In this document: piece after piece, positions 10,200-19,308 of the stretch | How the letters are laid out: the number at the start of each line of letters is the position of its first letter | Position numbering within the stretch: position 1 is the first letter of the stretch | Assembly (NCBI RefSeq): GCF_008329535.1 | Contig: NZ_NPKR01000002.1 | Span: 682,001-746,000, forward strand | Reading direction: 5' to 3' | Length of the DNA stretch: 64,000 nt | DNA from: Mycolicibacterium sp. P1-18 | Lineage (GTDB): Bacteria > Actinomycetota > Actinomycetes > Mycobacteriales > Mycobacteriaceae | Notes under the pieces: model-generated | Seen by the model: only the letters and a program-made list of their open reading frames with translations | The model's database searches: none | Told to the model about the DNA's origin: nothing | Translations under genes and position numbers: made by a program

Positions 10200-11524
10200 G
10201 CGACCGCCTGGCCTACATCGACCAGGCGACGTTCCTGTCGCTGCAGGCGACGGACCGGTCGCAGTTGGTGCAATACGTCTGGGTCTACACCCGTCCGGTC
10301 GACATGGAACGGTTGCGGCGCTTCCACCGCAACGTCGGACACGGATTTGCCGGACGTCTGATCGAACCGTCGATTCTCCCGTTCGGACGGCACCGGTGGG
10401 TCGCCGCGACCGGGCCCGCCGCACCCCTCGACGTCGACGACGTCCGCGCTCCCGGCGAGCTGGGCACGTGGCTCGACGAACGGTCCCAGCGGCGCGTCGA
10501 CCCGGTTCGCGGACCGGGATGGCACCTGGGCGTCCTGCCCATGACCGACGGGACCACGGCGGTCACGCTGGTGGCCTCGCACTGCCTGATGGACCACGGG
10601 GCGTCGGTGCGCACGCTGGTCGACGCCATCGGCGACGTCCCGCGCGACTTCGGCTACCGGCTGCCGCGATCGCGGACGCGCCGGAGGGCCCTGGCCTCGG
10701 ACGTCCGGCAGGTGGCCCGCGACCTGCCCGACTTCGGGCGCACCGTCGTGACCGCGGCGAAGTACGCCTACCGGAGCCGAAAGCAGATCTCCTCGAACGC
10801 ATCCCGACCGCAGGCGGCCGTCAGCGGTCCCGACGGTCCGCTGGTGCTGCCCGCGGTGTCGGCCGTCGTCGACGCGGCCGACTGGGACGCCCGTGCCAGT
10901 GAGCTGAAGGGCACCACCTACTCGCTGCTCGCCGGCTTCGCCGCCGTGCTGGGGGAGCGGATGGGCCGGGCCCGGCCGTCCGACGGCGCCGTCACGCTGC
11001 TCATCGCGCTGAGCGACCGCGGTGGGGCCGAGGACCGGCGCGGCAACGCCATGCACATCGCCACCGCGACGGTCGACCCCACCTCGGCGACCGGGGACCT
11101 GACGGCCGCCAGAGCGGCGGTCCGGGAAGCCCTGTCCGCCGTCCGGGAGGGCGCCGACGACAAGCACGCCCTGCTGCCCATCACACCCTTCGTGCCGGTG
11201 CGCGCCGTCCGGCGCACGGCCGAGGTCCTCTTCGGCGACCTCCCGGTGTCCTGCTCCAATCTCGGCGAGGTGCCGGCCGAGATGGCCCGCGCCGACGGTA
11301 CCGAGGCCGACTACATGTTGTTCCGGCCCGTCGACCAGGGCGTGACCCGAGCCGCCCTGGAGCGGGCCGGCGGCCAGCTCGTGGTGGCGGCCGGACGCAT
11401 CGCCGGGAACGTCTCACTCAACGTCGTGGGCTACGAAGTGGGCGCGGACGACACCCGGGAATGGCTGGCCGACAAGGTCGTCCGCACCCTCGCCGACTTC
11501 GGCCTCAAGGGCACCGTCATCTAG
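10196..11524 (+). CDS. HxxxD acyltransferase-like protein, second of a tandem pair
   Basis: The GTG start at 10196 overlaps the previous gene's stop (GTGA), giving 442 residues and strong translational coupling. It starts SDRLAYIDQATFL and shares FGRHRW and PAAPL with its upstream paralogue. The active-site motif is SHCLMDHG: His129 and Asp133 are present, but the residue after the Asp is His134 instead of the usual Gly. It could be a second acyltransferase with a different acceptor, or a partner of the first. Both copies are kept at nearly equal length, which argues against one being a decaying copy. Its job in glycolipid acylation is inferred from the operon only. Confidence 0.68.
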   Translation: MSDRLAYIDQATFLSLQATDRSQLVQYVWVYTRPVDMERLRRFHRNVGHGFAGRLIEPSILPFGRHRWVAATGPAAPLDVDDVRAPGELGTWLDERSQRRVDPVRGPGWHLGVLPMTDGTTAVTLVASHCLMDHGASVRTLVDAIGDVPRDFGYRLPRSRTRRRALASDVRQVARDLPDFGRTVVTAAKYAYRSRKQISSNASRPQAAVSGPDGPLVLPAVSAVVDAADWDARASELKGTTYSLLAGFAAVLGERMGRARPSDGAVTLLIALSDRGGAEDRRGNAMHIATATVDPTSATGDLTAARAAVREALSAVREGADDKHALLPITPFVPVRAVRRTAEVLFGDLPVSCSNLGEVPAEMARADGTEADYMLFRPVDQGVTRAALERAGGQLVVAAGRIAGNVSLNVVGYEVGADDTREWLADKVVRTLADFGLKGTVI

Positions 11525-11578
11525 CCGGCAGGCACCACCGCCGCTGACCCGTCAACGTGAATCGAGAGGACCCGAACC

Positions 11579-12262
11579 GTGCGCACAGTGATCCTGGTGC
11601 CCTACCGACCCGACGGAGGTCGACGCGACCAGCTGTGGACGTTCACCCATGCGTGGCTGGAGGCTCGCCATCCCGACTACGCGATCTACGTCGGCGCGTC
11701 TCCCGAGGGCCTGTTCAACCGCAGCGCGGCGATCAACGCCGCTGCCGTGGAAGCGGGGGACTGGGACGTCGCCGTCGTGTGCGACTCCGACACGGTCGTG
11801 CCGGCCGCCCAACTCGAGGAGGCCGTGGCCACCGCCCATCGGACCGGCCTGCTGACGTCGGCGCTGAGCAAGGTCGTCGAACTGAGCCGGGAGTCGACGG
11901 ACCTGTTGCTCTCGGGCGTCGACGCCGACGTGACCCGACTGAAGAAGGACCGCACGCGCACCAAGGACGACATGACCCAGTCCTCGGTGCTCGCCGTGCC
12001 GCGCTCGCTGTGGGACGCCGTCGGCGGGTTCGACGAGGAGTTCTGCGGTTGGGGCTGCGAGGACAACGCGTTCTGGTTGGCGGCCACCGTCTTCGGCGGT
12101 GGGGACCCGATCCGCGTGCAGGGCAGCGCGTTTCACCTGTGGCACGAGCTGGCCTCGAAGATCAAGCTGTTCGACCCGGTGTTCCGGAGCAACTTCTGGC
12201 GGCTGCGGCACTACAAGAAGGCCGAGACGCCCACGCAGTTGGCGATGCTGCGCAACGCCTGA
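11579..12262 (+). CDS. GT2/GT-A type glycosyltransferase (small, GT7C-like)
   Basis: 227 residues from GTG 11579, with an AGAGGA ribosome site upstream. The N-terminus (VILVPYRPDGGRRDQLW) is a GT-A nucleotide-sugar fold start. Asp69-Ser70-Asp71 forms the DxD metal/sugar-nucleotide motif, and GWGCEDNAFW with Glu161-Asp162 is the acceptor/catalytic ED motif seen in galactosyltransferase C-terminal (Glyco_transf_7C) domains. It is short for a glycosyltransferase but has both landmarks, so it looks complete. It follows the acyltransferase pair by 54 bases in the same direction, so it likely belongs to the same transcript and adds a sugar to the glycolipid core. It converges with the next gene, two bases away. 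Confidence 0.75.
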   Translation: MRTVILVPYRPDGGRRDQLWTFTHAWLEARHPDYAIYVGASPEGLFNRSAAINAAAVEAGDWDVAVVCDSDTVVPAAQLEEAVATAHRTGLLTSALSKVVELSRESTDLLLSGVDADVTRLKKDRTRTKDDMTQSSVLAVPRSLWDAVGGFDEEFCGWGCEDNAFWLAATVFGGGDPIRVQGSAFHLWHELASKIKLFDPVFRSNFWRLRHYKKAETPTQLAMLRNA

Positions 12263-12264
12263 GC

Positions 12265-13530
12265 TCAGCGGGCGGCCTCGGGAGCGGGCACCCGCCCGCG
12301 CGTGGCCGCCGCCTCCAGCAGATCGGCCGCCGCGGCGAGGCTCTGCGCCGGGGTGGTCATGCGCTCGGCGGTGACGCGAGCGCGCTCCCGGTACTCCGGG
12401 CTCAACGCGGTCCGCAACGCCTTGGTCAGCGAGCGGGCCGAGGTGCGCGAGAACCGCTGGGCGACACCCACCTTCATGCGGTTGATCTGCGAGGCCCACA
12501 CCGGTTGGTCCGCCGAGACCCACAGCACCACCGTCGGAACGCCGGCGCGCACGCTGGCCGCGGTGGTGCCCGCACCACCGTGGTGCACCACCGCGCGGCA
12601 GGCGGGAAAGATCTTCGAGTGGTTCACCGCGCCGACGAGCTTGACGCCCTCGCCGTGCGGCACGTCGTCGACGTCGAGGACGCCCGTGCTGATCAGCGCC
12701 CGCTCGCCGAGTTCGGCACACACCGAGGTGATCATCGCGATGGCACTGGCCGGCGATTCGACGGGCATGCTGCCAAACCCGAAGTAGACCGGCGGGGTGC
12801 CCGCCGCGATCCAGTCGGCGAGCTCGTCGTCGCCAGAGGTGGGCATTTCCAAGGAGATCGACCCGATCAGCGGCCGACGGTCGCCCCACTCCTGCTGCAG
12901 GCCGGGGAAGAATTGCTGGTCGTAGGCCTGCAGTTCCAGGGTGCCGCCTTCGACGATGCGGCGGACGGCCCGCACGTGGGCCTCGGGTAGCCCCAAGGCC
13001 CGGCGCTGGGCGTCCTCGGCCGCCTTGAGCACGTGCCAGTGCCCCCATTCGACGGCCGACCAACCCGTGTGCAGCACGGGTCCCGGCAGCCGGACGGGAA
13101 GCACCCGGGTGTTCATCCGCATGGGGAAGTAATGCAGTGCGGCCAGCGGGACGTCACATGCCTCGGCGACGTTCGCGGCGACTTCCTGGTAGGTGGTCCC
13201 GGTCAGGATCAGGTCGGCGTCCGCGGCAAGGGTTGCCAGCGTCTCACTCATCTCCGCCCAGCCCTCGGTGACGTACTCGCGGCTGTTTCGCAGCACCGTC
13301 AGCGGGTTCTGTAGCTTCCACCAGTCGCGGAAGACGTCGGCCTCCAACTGCTTCTGCGAGTCGACGCCGTACTCCGCGGGCTCCGGCAGACCGGCGGATT
13401 CGACGAAGTCAACGAGGTTCGGCGGCACGGCGATTCGCACCTGGTGCCCGCGACGGACCAGTTCCCGGGCAACCGCGGCACACGGTTCCACGTCACCCCG
13501 GGTGCCGTGCACGGCGACGGCGAATCTCAT
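12265..13530 (-). CDS. UGT-like (GT1/GT28) glycosyltransferase
   Basis: 421 residues from ATG at 13530. The N-terminus MRFAVAVHGTRGDVEPC and the C-terminal donor motif HHGGAGTTAASVRAGVP (near residue 313) are those of GtfA/GtfB-type glycosyltransferases, the family of the mycobacterial rhamnosyl/6-deoxytalosyl transferases of glycopeptidolipids and of Rv1524/Rv1526c next to pks5. The longer open frame upstream of the ATG runs into the promoter and has no family character. The enzyme should move a deoxyhexose or hexose from a nucleotide sugar onto the glycolipid. It is transcribed divergently from mmpL across 169 bases. Confidence 0.8.
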   Translation of the reverse strand: MRFAVAVHGTRGDVEPCAAVARELVRRGHQVRIAVPPNLVDFVESAGLPEPAEYGVDSQKQLEADVFRDWWKLQNPLTVLRNSREYVTEGWAEMSETLATLAADADLILTGTTYQEVAANVAEACDVPLAALHYFPMRMNTRVLPVRLPGPVLHTGWSAVEWGHWHVLKAAEDAQRRALGLPEAHVRAVRRIVEGGTLELQAYDQQFFPGLQQEWGDRRPLIGSISLEMPTSGDDELADWIAAGTPPVYFGFGSMPVESPASAIAMITSVCAELGERALISTGVLDVDDVPHGEGVKLVGAVNHSKIFPACRAVVHHGGAGTTAASVRAGVPTVVLWVSADQPVWASQINRMKVGVAQRFSRTSARSLTKALRTALSPEYRERARVTAERMTTPAQSLAAAADLLEAAATRGRVPAPEAAR

Positions 13531-13551
13531 CGTCCCGAAACCGGTCGATTG

Positions 13552-13594
13552 GTACGAATTGTGTTGGTTATCAGACGATCTTCCCGTTTCGTAC
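13552..13594. promoter_or_regulatory. Inverted TTCGTAC repeats between glycosyltransferase and mmpL
   Basis: GTACGAA at 13552-13558 and TTCGTAC at 13588-13594 face each other across 29 bases in the divergent promoter region. The same heptamer is tandem in the PKS upstream region. It may be a shared operator of the locus; the regulator is not known. Confidence 0.3.
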
Positions 13595-13690
13595 GTGGCA
13601 CACACGATTAGAGCACGCAGCCGCGGCGAACGTCACCGTGAGTGCGCTGGGAGCCTCCGTCGCTTGGACCGGCACCGTTGCTGGCCGGTG

Positions 13691-13696
13691 TAACCT
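13691..13696 (+). promoter_or_regulatory. Putative -10 element of mmpL (TAACCT)
   Basis: TAACCT fits the mycobacterial TANNNT -10. It ends six bases before the second of two consecutive ATGs (13700 and 13703), the spacing expected of a leaderless transcript starting at 13703. No ribosome site is visible. Confidence 0.4.
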
Positions 13697-13702
13697 CACA
13701 TG

Positions 13703-16700
13703 ATGCTCAGCCGCGGCGGAATTCGTGGCGCCTCCGTTCACGAGGCGTTCGAGTCGCTGGGACGGTTCGTGGTGCGGCGGCCCATCGCCATCATCGTCTT
13801 CTGGCTGGCGCTGTGCGGCACGCTGTTCCTGTTGATCAGCCCGCTGTTCGTCGTCGCGCAGCAGAACCCGCCGGACATCCTGCCCAAGGATTCGCCGATT
13901 CTCGCCGCCGGCGACCACATGAAGAACGCCTTCAAGGAGGCCGACGGCGGCAACGTGGCCGTGGTGGTGCTGTCCAGCGACACGAAGCTGACGCCCGCCG
14001 ACGAGGACGTGTACCGGAAGTTGGTGACCGCGCTCCGCGCCGACACCGACAGCGTCAAGTCGACCCAGGACTTCGTCGCCATCCCCGAACTTCGGGAGGC
14101 GATGACCAGCAAGGACCAGAAGGCGTGGACGCTGCCGATCAGCCTCGCGGGCACCATGGGCTCCGGACCGGGCCAGGCGGCGTACCGGGAGGCGCTCGAC
14201 ACGGTCGACAAGGTGACGGAGGGTTCGTCGCTGAAGGTCAACGTGGTCGGTGCGTCGGCGACCTTCGACGACCTCAACAAGCTCGGCGAGCACGACCAGA
14301 CCATCATCGAGGTCTCCACGGTCGTCACCATCTTCACGATCCTCGTCATCGTCTACCGCAACCTGGTCGCGATGCTGATGCCGTTGTTCACCATCGGTGT
14401 GTCGATGGGCGTCGCCCAGCAGGTGGTCGCCGGGCTGGGCGAGCTGGGCCTGCCCATCGGCCCCCAGACCATCGTGCTGATGACGGGCATGATGATGGGT
14501 GCCGGCACCGACTATGCGGTGTTCCTGTTCAGCAGATACCAGGAGTGTCTGCGCCGGGGGATGAGCTCCGACGACGCGGTGGTCTATTCGCTGGCCACCA
14601 TCGGCGAGGTGATCGCCGGCTCGGCGGCCACGGTCGCGCTGACCTTCATGGGTCTGTCGTTCGCCACGCTCGGGGTCTTCCTGACCGTCGGTCCGTCGCT
14701 GTCGGTGACGATCGTCATCGCGGTGCTGGCGGCCATGACCTTCCTGCCCGCCCTCATCGTCCTCGCCGGACGCCGGGGGTGGGTCAAGCCCCGCAAGGAC
14801 CTCACCGGCCGGTTCTGGCGCACCTCGGCCGTGCGCATCGTGCGTCGGCCCAAGTCCTACCTGACCGCCAGCCTGGTCGTCCTGCTCGCGCTGGCCGGCT
14901 GCGCCACCCTGGTGAAGTACAACTACGACGACCGCAAGAACATCCCGGAGGACGCCCCGAGCAACCAGGGCTACAACGCGCTGACCGAGCACTTCCCCGT
15001 CAGCACCACGATGCAGCAGTTCATCCAGATCTACGCGCCCAACGTCGACCTCCGCTCACCGAAGGCCCTGGCCGACCTCGAGCAGATGGCGTCCCGCATC
15101 AGCCAGGTCCCGGGCATCGACATGGTGCGCGGCATCACCCGGCCCAACGGCGAGATGCTGCAGGAGGCCAAGTCGACCTATCAGGCCGGTGAGGTCGGCG
15201 GCAAGCTCGCCGACGCATCCGGGCTGATCGCGACCAACGACCAGAACCTCACCCTGCTGGCGAACGGCGCCCATCAGCTCGCCGACGTCAACAACCAGAT
15301 CCGTCTGCAGTTGCTCGGTTCGATGGGGTCCATCCGCGAGGTGTTCAGCGGACTCATCCAGGTCAAGGAGGCCATGGGTGACGACGTCACGTTCGACGAC
15401 CTGAGCAAGCAGGCCGCCATCCTGGCCAACATGCGCTCGGTGGGCGACTCCCTCGGCAACAGCCTGGACACGGTGACCAGCGCCTACGACTCGTCGAGGT
15501 CGATGCTGGTCGTACTCAACGGCAGCATGGCCTGCAACATCGACCCCGCGTGCGTGAGCTCCCGGGCCGAACTGCAACGCCGGGTGGACGGCTACAACCC
15601 GGCGGACATCACCTATTTGAAGGCGCTCAGCGCCGGGCTGAAGGAGACCAAGGGCACCGACCGCCTCGACGACACCATCCGCAAGGTCGGTTCCAACCTC
15701 GAGCGGGCGTTCACCGGCTTGCAGCAGCTCGGCATCGAGAACGAGGACGACCTGGACCAGAAGCTCGGCGAGTTGCGTCAGAACGCGAACAAGCTCGCCG
15801 ACTCCAGCAAGCAGCTGGCCGACGGCGTACAGCTCCTGGTCGACCAGACCCGCAACATCGGCGGCGGCCTGGATCAGGCCTCGGGCTTCTTGCTGGCCAT
15901 GAAGCGCGACGCGTCCGACCCGGCGATGTCGGGCTTCTACATCCCGCCGCAGGTGCTCACGCAGAAGGAGTTCAAGAAGGCCGCGCAACTGTTCGTCTCC
16001 GACGACGGGCACACGGTCCGGTATCTCGTGCAGACCGCGCTGAACCCCTTTGGCGCCGAGGCGATGGATCAGGTCGACCTCATCCTCAAGGCCGCCGAGA
16101 GCGCGAGGCCCAACACCAGCCTGTCGGACGCGCAGATCACGATGGTCGGCTTCTCGGCGTTCAACAACGACATTCGGAACCACTACGACTCCGACTTGAC
16201 CTACATCATCATCATGACCTTGGTCGTGGTGTTCTTGATCTTGGTGGCGTTGCTCAGGGCCATCGTGGCACCGATTTACCTGGTGTTGTCGGTGGTGTTG
16301 TCATTCGTCTCCGCAATGGGAATTGGCGTCGTCTTCTTCCAGTTCATTCTCGGCCAGGACATTTACTGGAGCGTGTCGGGAATGGCATTCCTGGTGCTGG
16401 TTGCCGTTGGTGCCGATTACAATTTGTTGCTGATATCCAGAATTCGCGACGAAGCGAAATACGGCGTGCGGTCGGCGGTCATCAAGACCGTCGGCGCGAC
16501 GGGCGGCGTGATCACCTCGGCCGGGCTCATCTTCGCCGCGTCGATGTTGGCGCTGACCGTGAGCAGCCTGGCGACGGTGGTGCAGCTGGGCTTCGTGATC
16601 GGCGTCGGGCTGCTGCTGGACACCTTCATCGTGCGGACCATCACCGTCCCGGCGGTCGCGGTTCTGATGGGCGATCGCAACTGGTGGCCGTCGAAGACGC

Positions 16701-16912
16701 CCCGGCAGATCATCGACGAGAAGCGGCGCAAGGCCCGCGCCGATGCTCGGGCGGCGGCCGCGGAGGCCTACGAGGACGAGGGACCGACCGGGCCGATCTT
16801 CCCCAGGGCGTCGTCGGACGCCGACGACCCCGAGGCGGACGGTGACGACGGCTACGCGGTGGCGGTGCAGACCGCCAGCCGGATCACGGCGGCGTGGCGC
16901 GACGAGGACTAG
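13703..16912 (+). CDS. mmpL: MmpL-family RND lipid transporter
   Basis: An integral inner-membrane transporter of about 1069 residues with the MmpL plan. TM1 lies near residues 25-50 and a periplasmic domain near 50-200. A membrane block follows at about 200-395, then a second, large periplasmic domain (about 400-830) rich in Gln/Asp/Leu heptads and likely coiled coil, and a final membrane block at about 830-985. The proton-relay Asp-Tyr pairs are visible in GTDYAVF (about 270) and GADYNLL (about 905). The last 80 residues are a charged cytosolic tail. The first ATG is at 13700; I prefer 13703 because of the -10 spacing. In this locus it likely exports the acylated glycolipid or its precursor, as the MmpL proteins of LOS, GPL and PDIM loci do. 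Confidence 0.87.
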   Translation: MLSRGGIRGASVHEAFESLGRFVVRRPIAIIVFWLALCGTLFLLISPLFVVAQQNPPDILPKDSPILAAGDHMKNAFKEADGGNVAVVVLSSDTKLTPADEDVYRKLVTALRADTDSVKSTQDFVAIPELREAMTSKDQKAWTLPISLAGTMGSGPGQAAYREALDTVDKVTEGSSLKVNVVGASATFDDLNKLGEHDQTIIEVSTVVTIFTILVIVYRNLVAMLMPLFTIGVSMGVAQQVVAGLGELGLPIGPQTIVLMTGMMMGAGTDYAVFLFSRYQECLRRGMSSDDAVVYSLATIGEVIAGSAATVALTFMGLSFATLGVFLTVGPSLSVTIVIAVLAAMTFLPALIVLAGRRGWVKPRKDLTGRFWRTSAVRIVRRPKSYLTASLVVLLALAGCATLVKYNYDDRKNIPEDAPSNQGYNALTEHFPVSTTMQQFIQIYAPNVDLRSPKALADLEQMASRISQVPGIDMVRGITRPNGEMLQEAKSTYQAGEVGGKLADASGLIATNDQNLTLLANGAHQLADVNNQIRLQLLGSMGSIREVFSGLIQVKEAMGDDVTFDDLSKQAAILANMRSVGDSLGNSLDTVTSAYDSSRSMLVVLNGSMACNIDPACVSSRAELQRRVDGYNPADITYLKALSAGLKETKGTDRLDDTIRKVGSNLERAFTGLQQLGIENEDDLDQKLGELRQNANKLADSSKQLADGVQLLVDQTRNIGGGLDQASGFLLAMKRDASDPAMSGFYIPPQVLTQKEFKKAAQLFVSDDGHTVRYLVQTALNPFGAEAMDQVDLILKAAESARPNTSLSDAQITMVGFSAFNNDIRNHYDSDLTYIIIMTLVVVFLILVALLRAIVAPIYLVLSVVLSFVSAMGIGVVFFQFILGQDIYWSVSGMAFLVLVAVGADYNLLLISRIRDEAKYGVRSAVIKTVGATGGVITSAGLIFAASMLALTVSSLATVVQLGFVIGVGLLLDTFIVRTITVPAVAVLMGDRNWWPSKTPRQIIDEKRRKARADARAAAAEAYEDEGPTGPIFPRASSDADDPEADGDDGYAVAVQTASRITAAWRDED

Positions 16913-16918
16913 ACGCGA

Positions 16919-17695
16919 CTACGAGACGCCGACCGACACGTCGCGGTGGTCGAACGGAACCCGCTCCGCGCCCGCGCGTCTGATCGCCCGCACCGCCTTG
17001 TGGCCGTACAGCCGCCCCAGCGATCGCTGACAGTCCAGGTTGGCCCGCAGGAAGTACCGGTGCCTGCCGAACGTCTCGCTGGCGCTGACCTTGTCCATGT
17101 GGTGCAGGAACGAGCGCTCCGTGACGTACACCCCGAACCCGGCCGCGGCGACGCGGATCGACAGGTCGATGTCGGCGCCCCAGCCGAATCTGCCGAAGGT
17201 CCGCTCGTCGAGTCCGCCGACCACCTCCCACGCCTTCGCCGACATGGTGAGTGCGGTGCCGTCGATCAGCGGCACCCGCCGGTAGTAGTCGACGGGTCGG
17301 TAGTCGCCGACGGCGCCCCGGTAGTCCGACGACTGGACCGTCCAGTAGCCGTCGTAGGCCGGCGCGACGAGTCCGACGTCGTCGGGCAGCTGGGGATCCA
17401 GCAGGCCGGCGAAGAAGTTCGGCGAGAGCCGGGTGTCGTTGTTCAGCGTGACCGCGAACTCGTACCCGCGGCGGAAGGCCGTGCGGAACCCGAGGTTGGA
17501 CGCGCCCGCCCAGCCCAGGTTGCGGCCCGGCGTGATCACCCATTCGTCGGCGACCTTCTCGTAGTGGCCGCCGTTGTCGACGATCAGAAGGTCGACCAGA
17601 TCGGATTCGGCCAGGACGTCCGGCAGGACCGCGTGGGTGAGCGTATTCGACCCAAATGCCGGAATGGTCACCAGGCATTTCTTGGTCATTGACAT
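16919..17695 (-). CDS. GT2 rhamnosyltransferase-like glycosyltransferase
   Basis: 258 residues with a GT-A fold: an N-terminal nucleotide-binding strand, LIVDNGG near residue 37, RNLGWAGASNLG near 58, then LNNDTRL with Asn85-Asn86-Asp87 in place of DxD. FGWGADIDLSIR is the acceptor-side motif. This pattern is that of WbbL-like rhamnosyltransferases. In the M. tuberculosis pks5 region a wbbL2-type gene (Rv1525) sits close by, which supports the reading. It is on the minus strand, six bases from the mmpL stop (convergent) and 69 bases downstream of drrC, so it may be the last gene of the fadD-drr transcript. It probably adds rhamnose or a similar sugar to the glycolipid. Confidence 0.78.
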   Translation of the reverse strand: MSMTKKCLVTIPAFGSNTLTHAVLPDVLAESDLVDLLIVDNGGHYEKVADEWVITPGRNLGWAGASNLGFRTAFRRGYEFAVTLNNDTRLSPNFFAGLLDPQLPDDVGLVAPAYDGYWTVQSSDYRGAVGDYRPVDYYRRVPLIDGTALTMSAKAWEVVGGLDERTFGRFGWGADIDLSIRVAAAGFGVYVTERSFLHHMDKVSASETFGRHRYFLRANLDCQRSLGRLYGHKAVRAIRRAGAERVPFDHRDVSVGVS

Positions 17696-17764
17696 TGATG
17701 CCCCTACGACGTCGACGAATTGCAGTGCGTGCGAAAGTCAATTTACGCGCAGTGCGCGCGGATT

Positions 17765-18556
17765 TCAGCCACCCGATTGCGCGGCAGCGCGATAGCTGCG
17801 CATTGCCAGCGTGCCGACGACGGCGCCGATGACGACGATCCAGGCGGCGGTCAGCACTAGGGGGCGCATCGCGAAACCGTCGCGGGCCAGGTTCTTCATC
17901 GCCTCGATCGTCGCCGACATCGGTTGGTACTGGACGACGGGCCGGACCCACGCGGGGAACAGTTCCAGGGGAGCCACCCCGGAGCTGCCGAACACGGCCC
18001 CCAGGGACAGCGTGCTGAACCACGTCAGGATCGCACGGCTCTGGAAGCGCAGCGCCACGACGATCACCACGGTCGCGTACACCGTGACCCACAGAACCGG
18101 GATCGCGACGAACACCAGTGCGGCGGCGGCGCCGCCGTGGAAGCGCATCCCCAGCATCATGCCGACGGCCGTGATCACCACGGTCGCGACGACGGTGCGG
18201 GCCGCCTCGGCCAGCAGGGTCCCGGTCAGCGCACTGGCGCGGTGCACGGGCATCATCCAGAAGCGGCTCATCAGCCCGTTGTCCCGCTCCGACGGGATCG
18301 ACAGGGCGGCGGCCAGCGAACCCGACATGCCACCGGCGAGCGCGCACATCGAGACGACGGTGTCGAGGCTGTCGCTTCCGGTGAGGCGCGTCATCGACTT
18401 GCTGACGAGCATGTAGTAGACGATCAGGAGGATGGTCGGGAACAACAGCGACTGCAACGGCACCAGGGGGTTGCGCCGCCACCGCGTCATCAACCGGCCC
18501 GCGAAGACCGCGCTCTCGGCGACCAGCGGGAAGCGTCGCGCTTCGACGACGGTCAT
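17765..18556 (-). CDS. drrC: ABC-2 type transporter permease, DrrC-like
   Basis: 263 residues with about six membrane segments of the ABC-2 (daunorubicin resistance) permease type; the first segment is LLFPTILLIVYYMLV near residue 40. The ATG at 18556 overlaps the stop of the upstream permease (ATGA), fixing the start; a longer reading upstream lies inside that gene. It pairs with the other permease and the DrrA-like ATPase in a four-gene operon headed by fadD. DrrABC systems in mycobacteria export phthiocerol dimycocerosates, so a role in exporting the glycolipid built by this locus is likely. DrrB and DrrC labels follow gene order only. Confidence 0.8.
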   Translation of the reverse strand: MTVVEARRFPLVAESAVFAGRLMTRWRRNPLVPLQSLLFPTILLIVYYMLVSKSMTRLTGSDSLDTVVSMCALAGGMSGSLAAALSIPSERDNGLMSRFWMMPVHRASALTGTLLAEAARTVVATVVITAVGMMLGMRFHGGAAAALVFVAIPVLWVTVYATVVIVVALRFQSRAILTWFSTLSLGAVFGSSGVAPLELFPAWVRPVVQYQPMSATIEAMKNLARDGFAMRPLVLTAAWIVVIGAVVGTLAMRSYRAAAQSGG

Positions 18557-19308
18557 GCGCGCCGTCCCCGCTGCCGTCCCTGGCCCTGAATCGCGAGGTA
18601 CCCGAACCCGACCAGGAGGCCGACGCACCAGGCCAGCGTGATCGCCAGGTTGGCGCCGTCGACCTGGCCGCTGGCGAACCCGCGCAGGGTCTCGGTGATC
18701 TGGGAGATCGGCTGGTACTCGACGAAGGGCTGCACCCAGGTGGGGAACGACTCGACCGGCGCCATCCCCGTCGAGAGCAGCACCAGCAGGAGCTGCGGGA
18801 TCAGCAGCAGCTGGCTGGAGGTGTCGGACCGCTTGGCGCGTGTTCCGGTGGCCTCGGCCCCGAACGACAAGGCCAGCGTCAGCGTCAGGGAGAGCACGAC
18901 GAACATGGCCCCGAAGGCGAGCCCGCCGTCCATCCGGAAGCCGAACGGGTAGGCCACGGCGAAGGCCGCGATCAACGCCAGCGCACCGCGGATCAGGCAG
19001 TACGACATGCGCGCCATCATCGGCGCGTACACCGAGATGGGGAACGTCCGGAGCCGGACGCCGAACTCGGAGGCCTTCTCGTGGGCGGCCAGGTCGGTGG
19101 TGTTGAGCGCACCAAAGAGCATCGCCTGCACCACCACGGCAGGCAGCACGTACTGCGGGTAGCTGATCCCGCCGGTGTCGATGACGTTGCGCAGCCCGAT
19201 GGTGAACCCGACGAAGGTCAACACCGGTACCAAGACCGCGAACACGATGTCCAGGTTGCGGACGGAGGCCCGGACTTGGCGCTCGGTCAGCGCGACGACG
19301 GCGGTCAT
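18553..19308 (-). CDS. drrB: ABC-2 type transporter permease, DrrB-like
   Basis: 251 residues, ABC-2 permease fold with about six membrane segments: VFAVLVPVLTFVGFTIGL near the N-terminus and WCVGLLVGFGYLAIQG at the C-terminus. It contains the sequence PVESFPTWVQPFVEYQPISQITE, whose counterpart in the downstream permease is PLELFPAWVRPVVQYQPMSATIE, showing that the two permeases are paralogous and likely form a heterodimer. Start and stop overlap both neighbours by four bases (ATGA), so expression is tightly coupled to drrA and drrC. It should form half of the membrane pore of the exporter. Confidence 0.82.
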   Translation of the reverse strand: MTAVVALTERQVRASVRNLDIVFAVLVPVLTFVGFTIGLRNVIDTGGISYPQYVLPAVVVQAMLFGALNTTDLAAHEKASEFGVRLRTFPISVYAPMMARMSYCLIRGALALIAAFAVAYPFGFRMDGGLAFGAMFVVLSLTLTLALSFGAEATGTRAKRSDTSSQLLLIPQLLLVLLSTGMAPVESFPTWVQPFVEYQPISQITETLRGFASGQVDGANLAITLAWCVGLLVGFGYLAIQGQGRQRGRRA

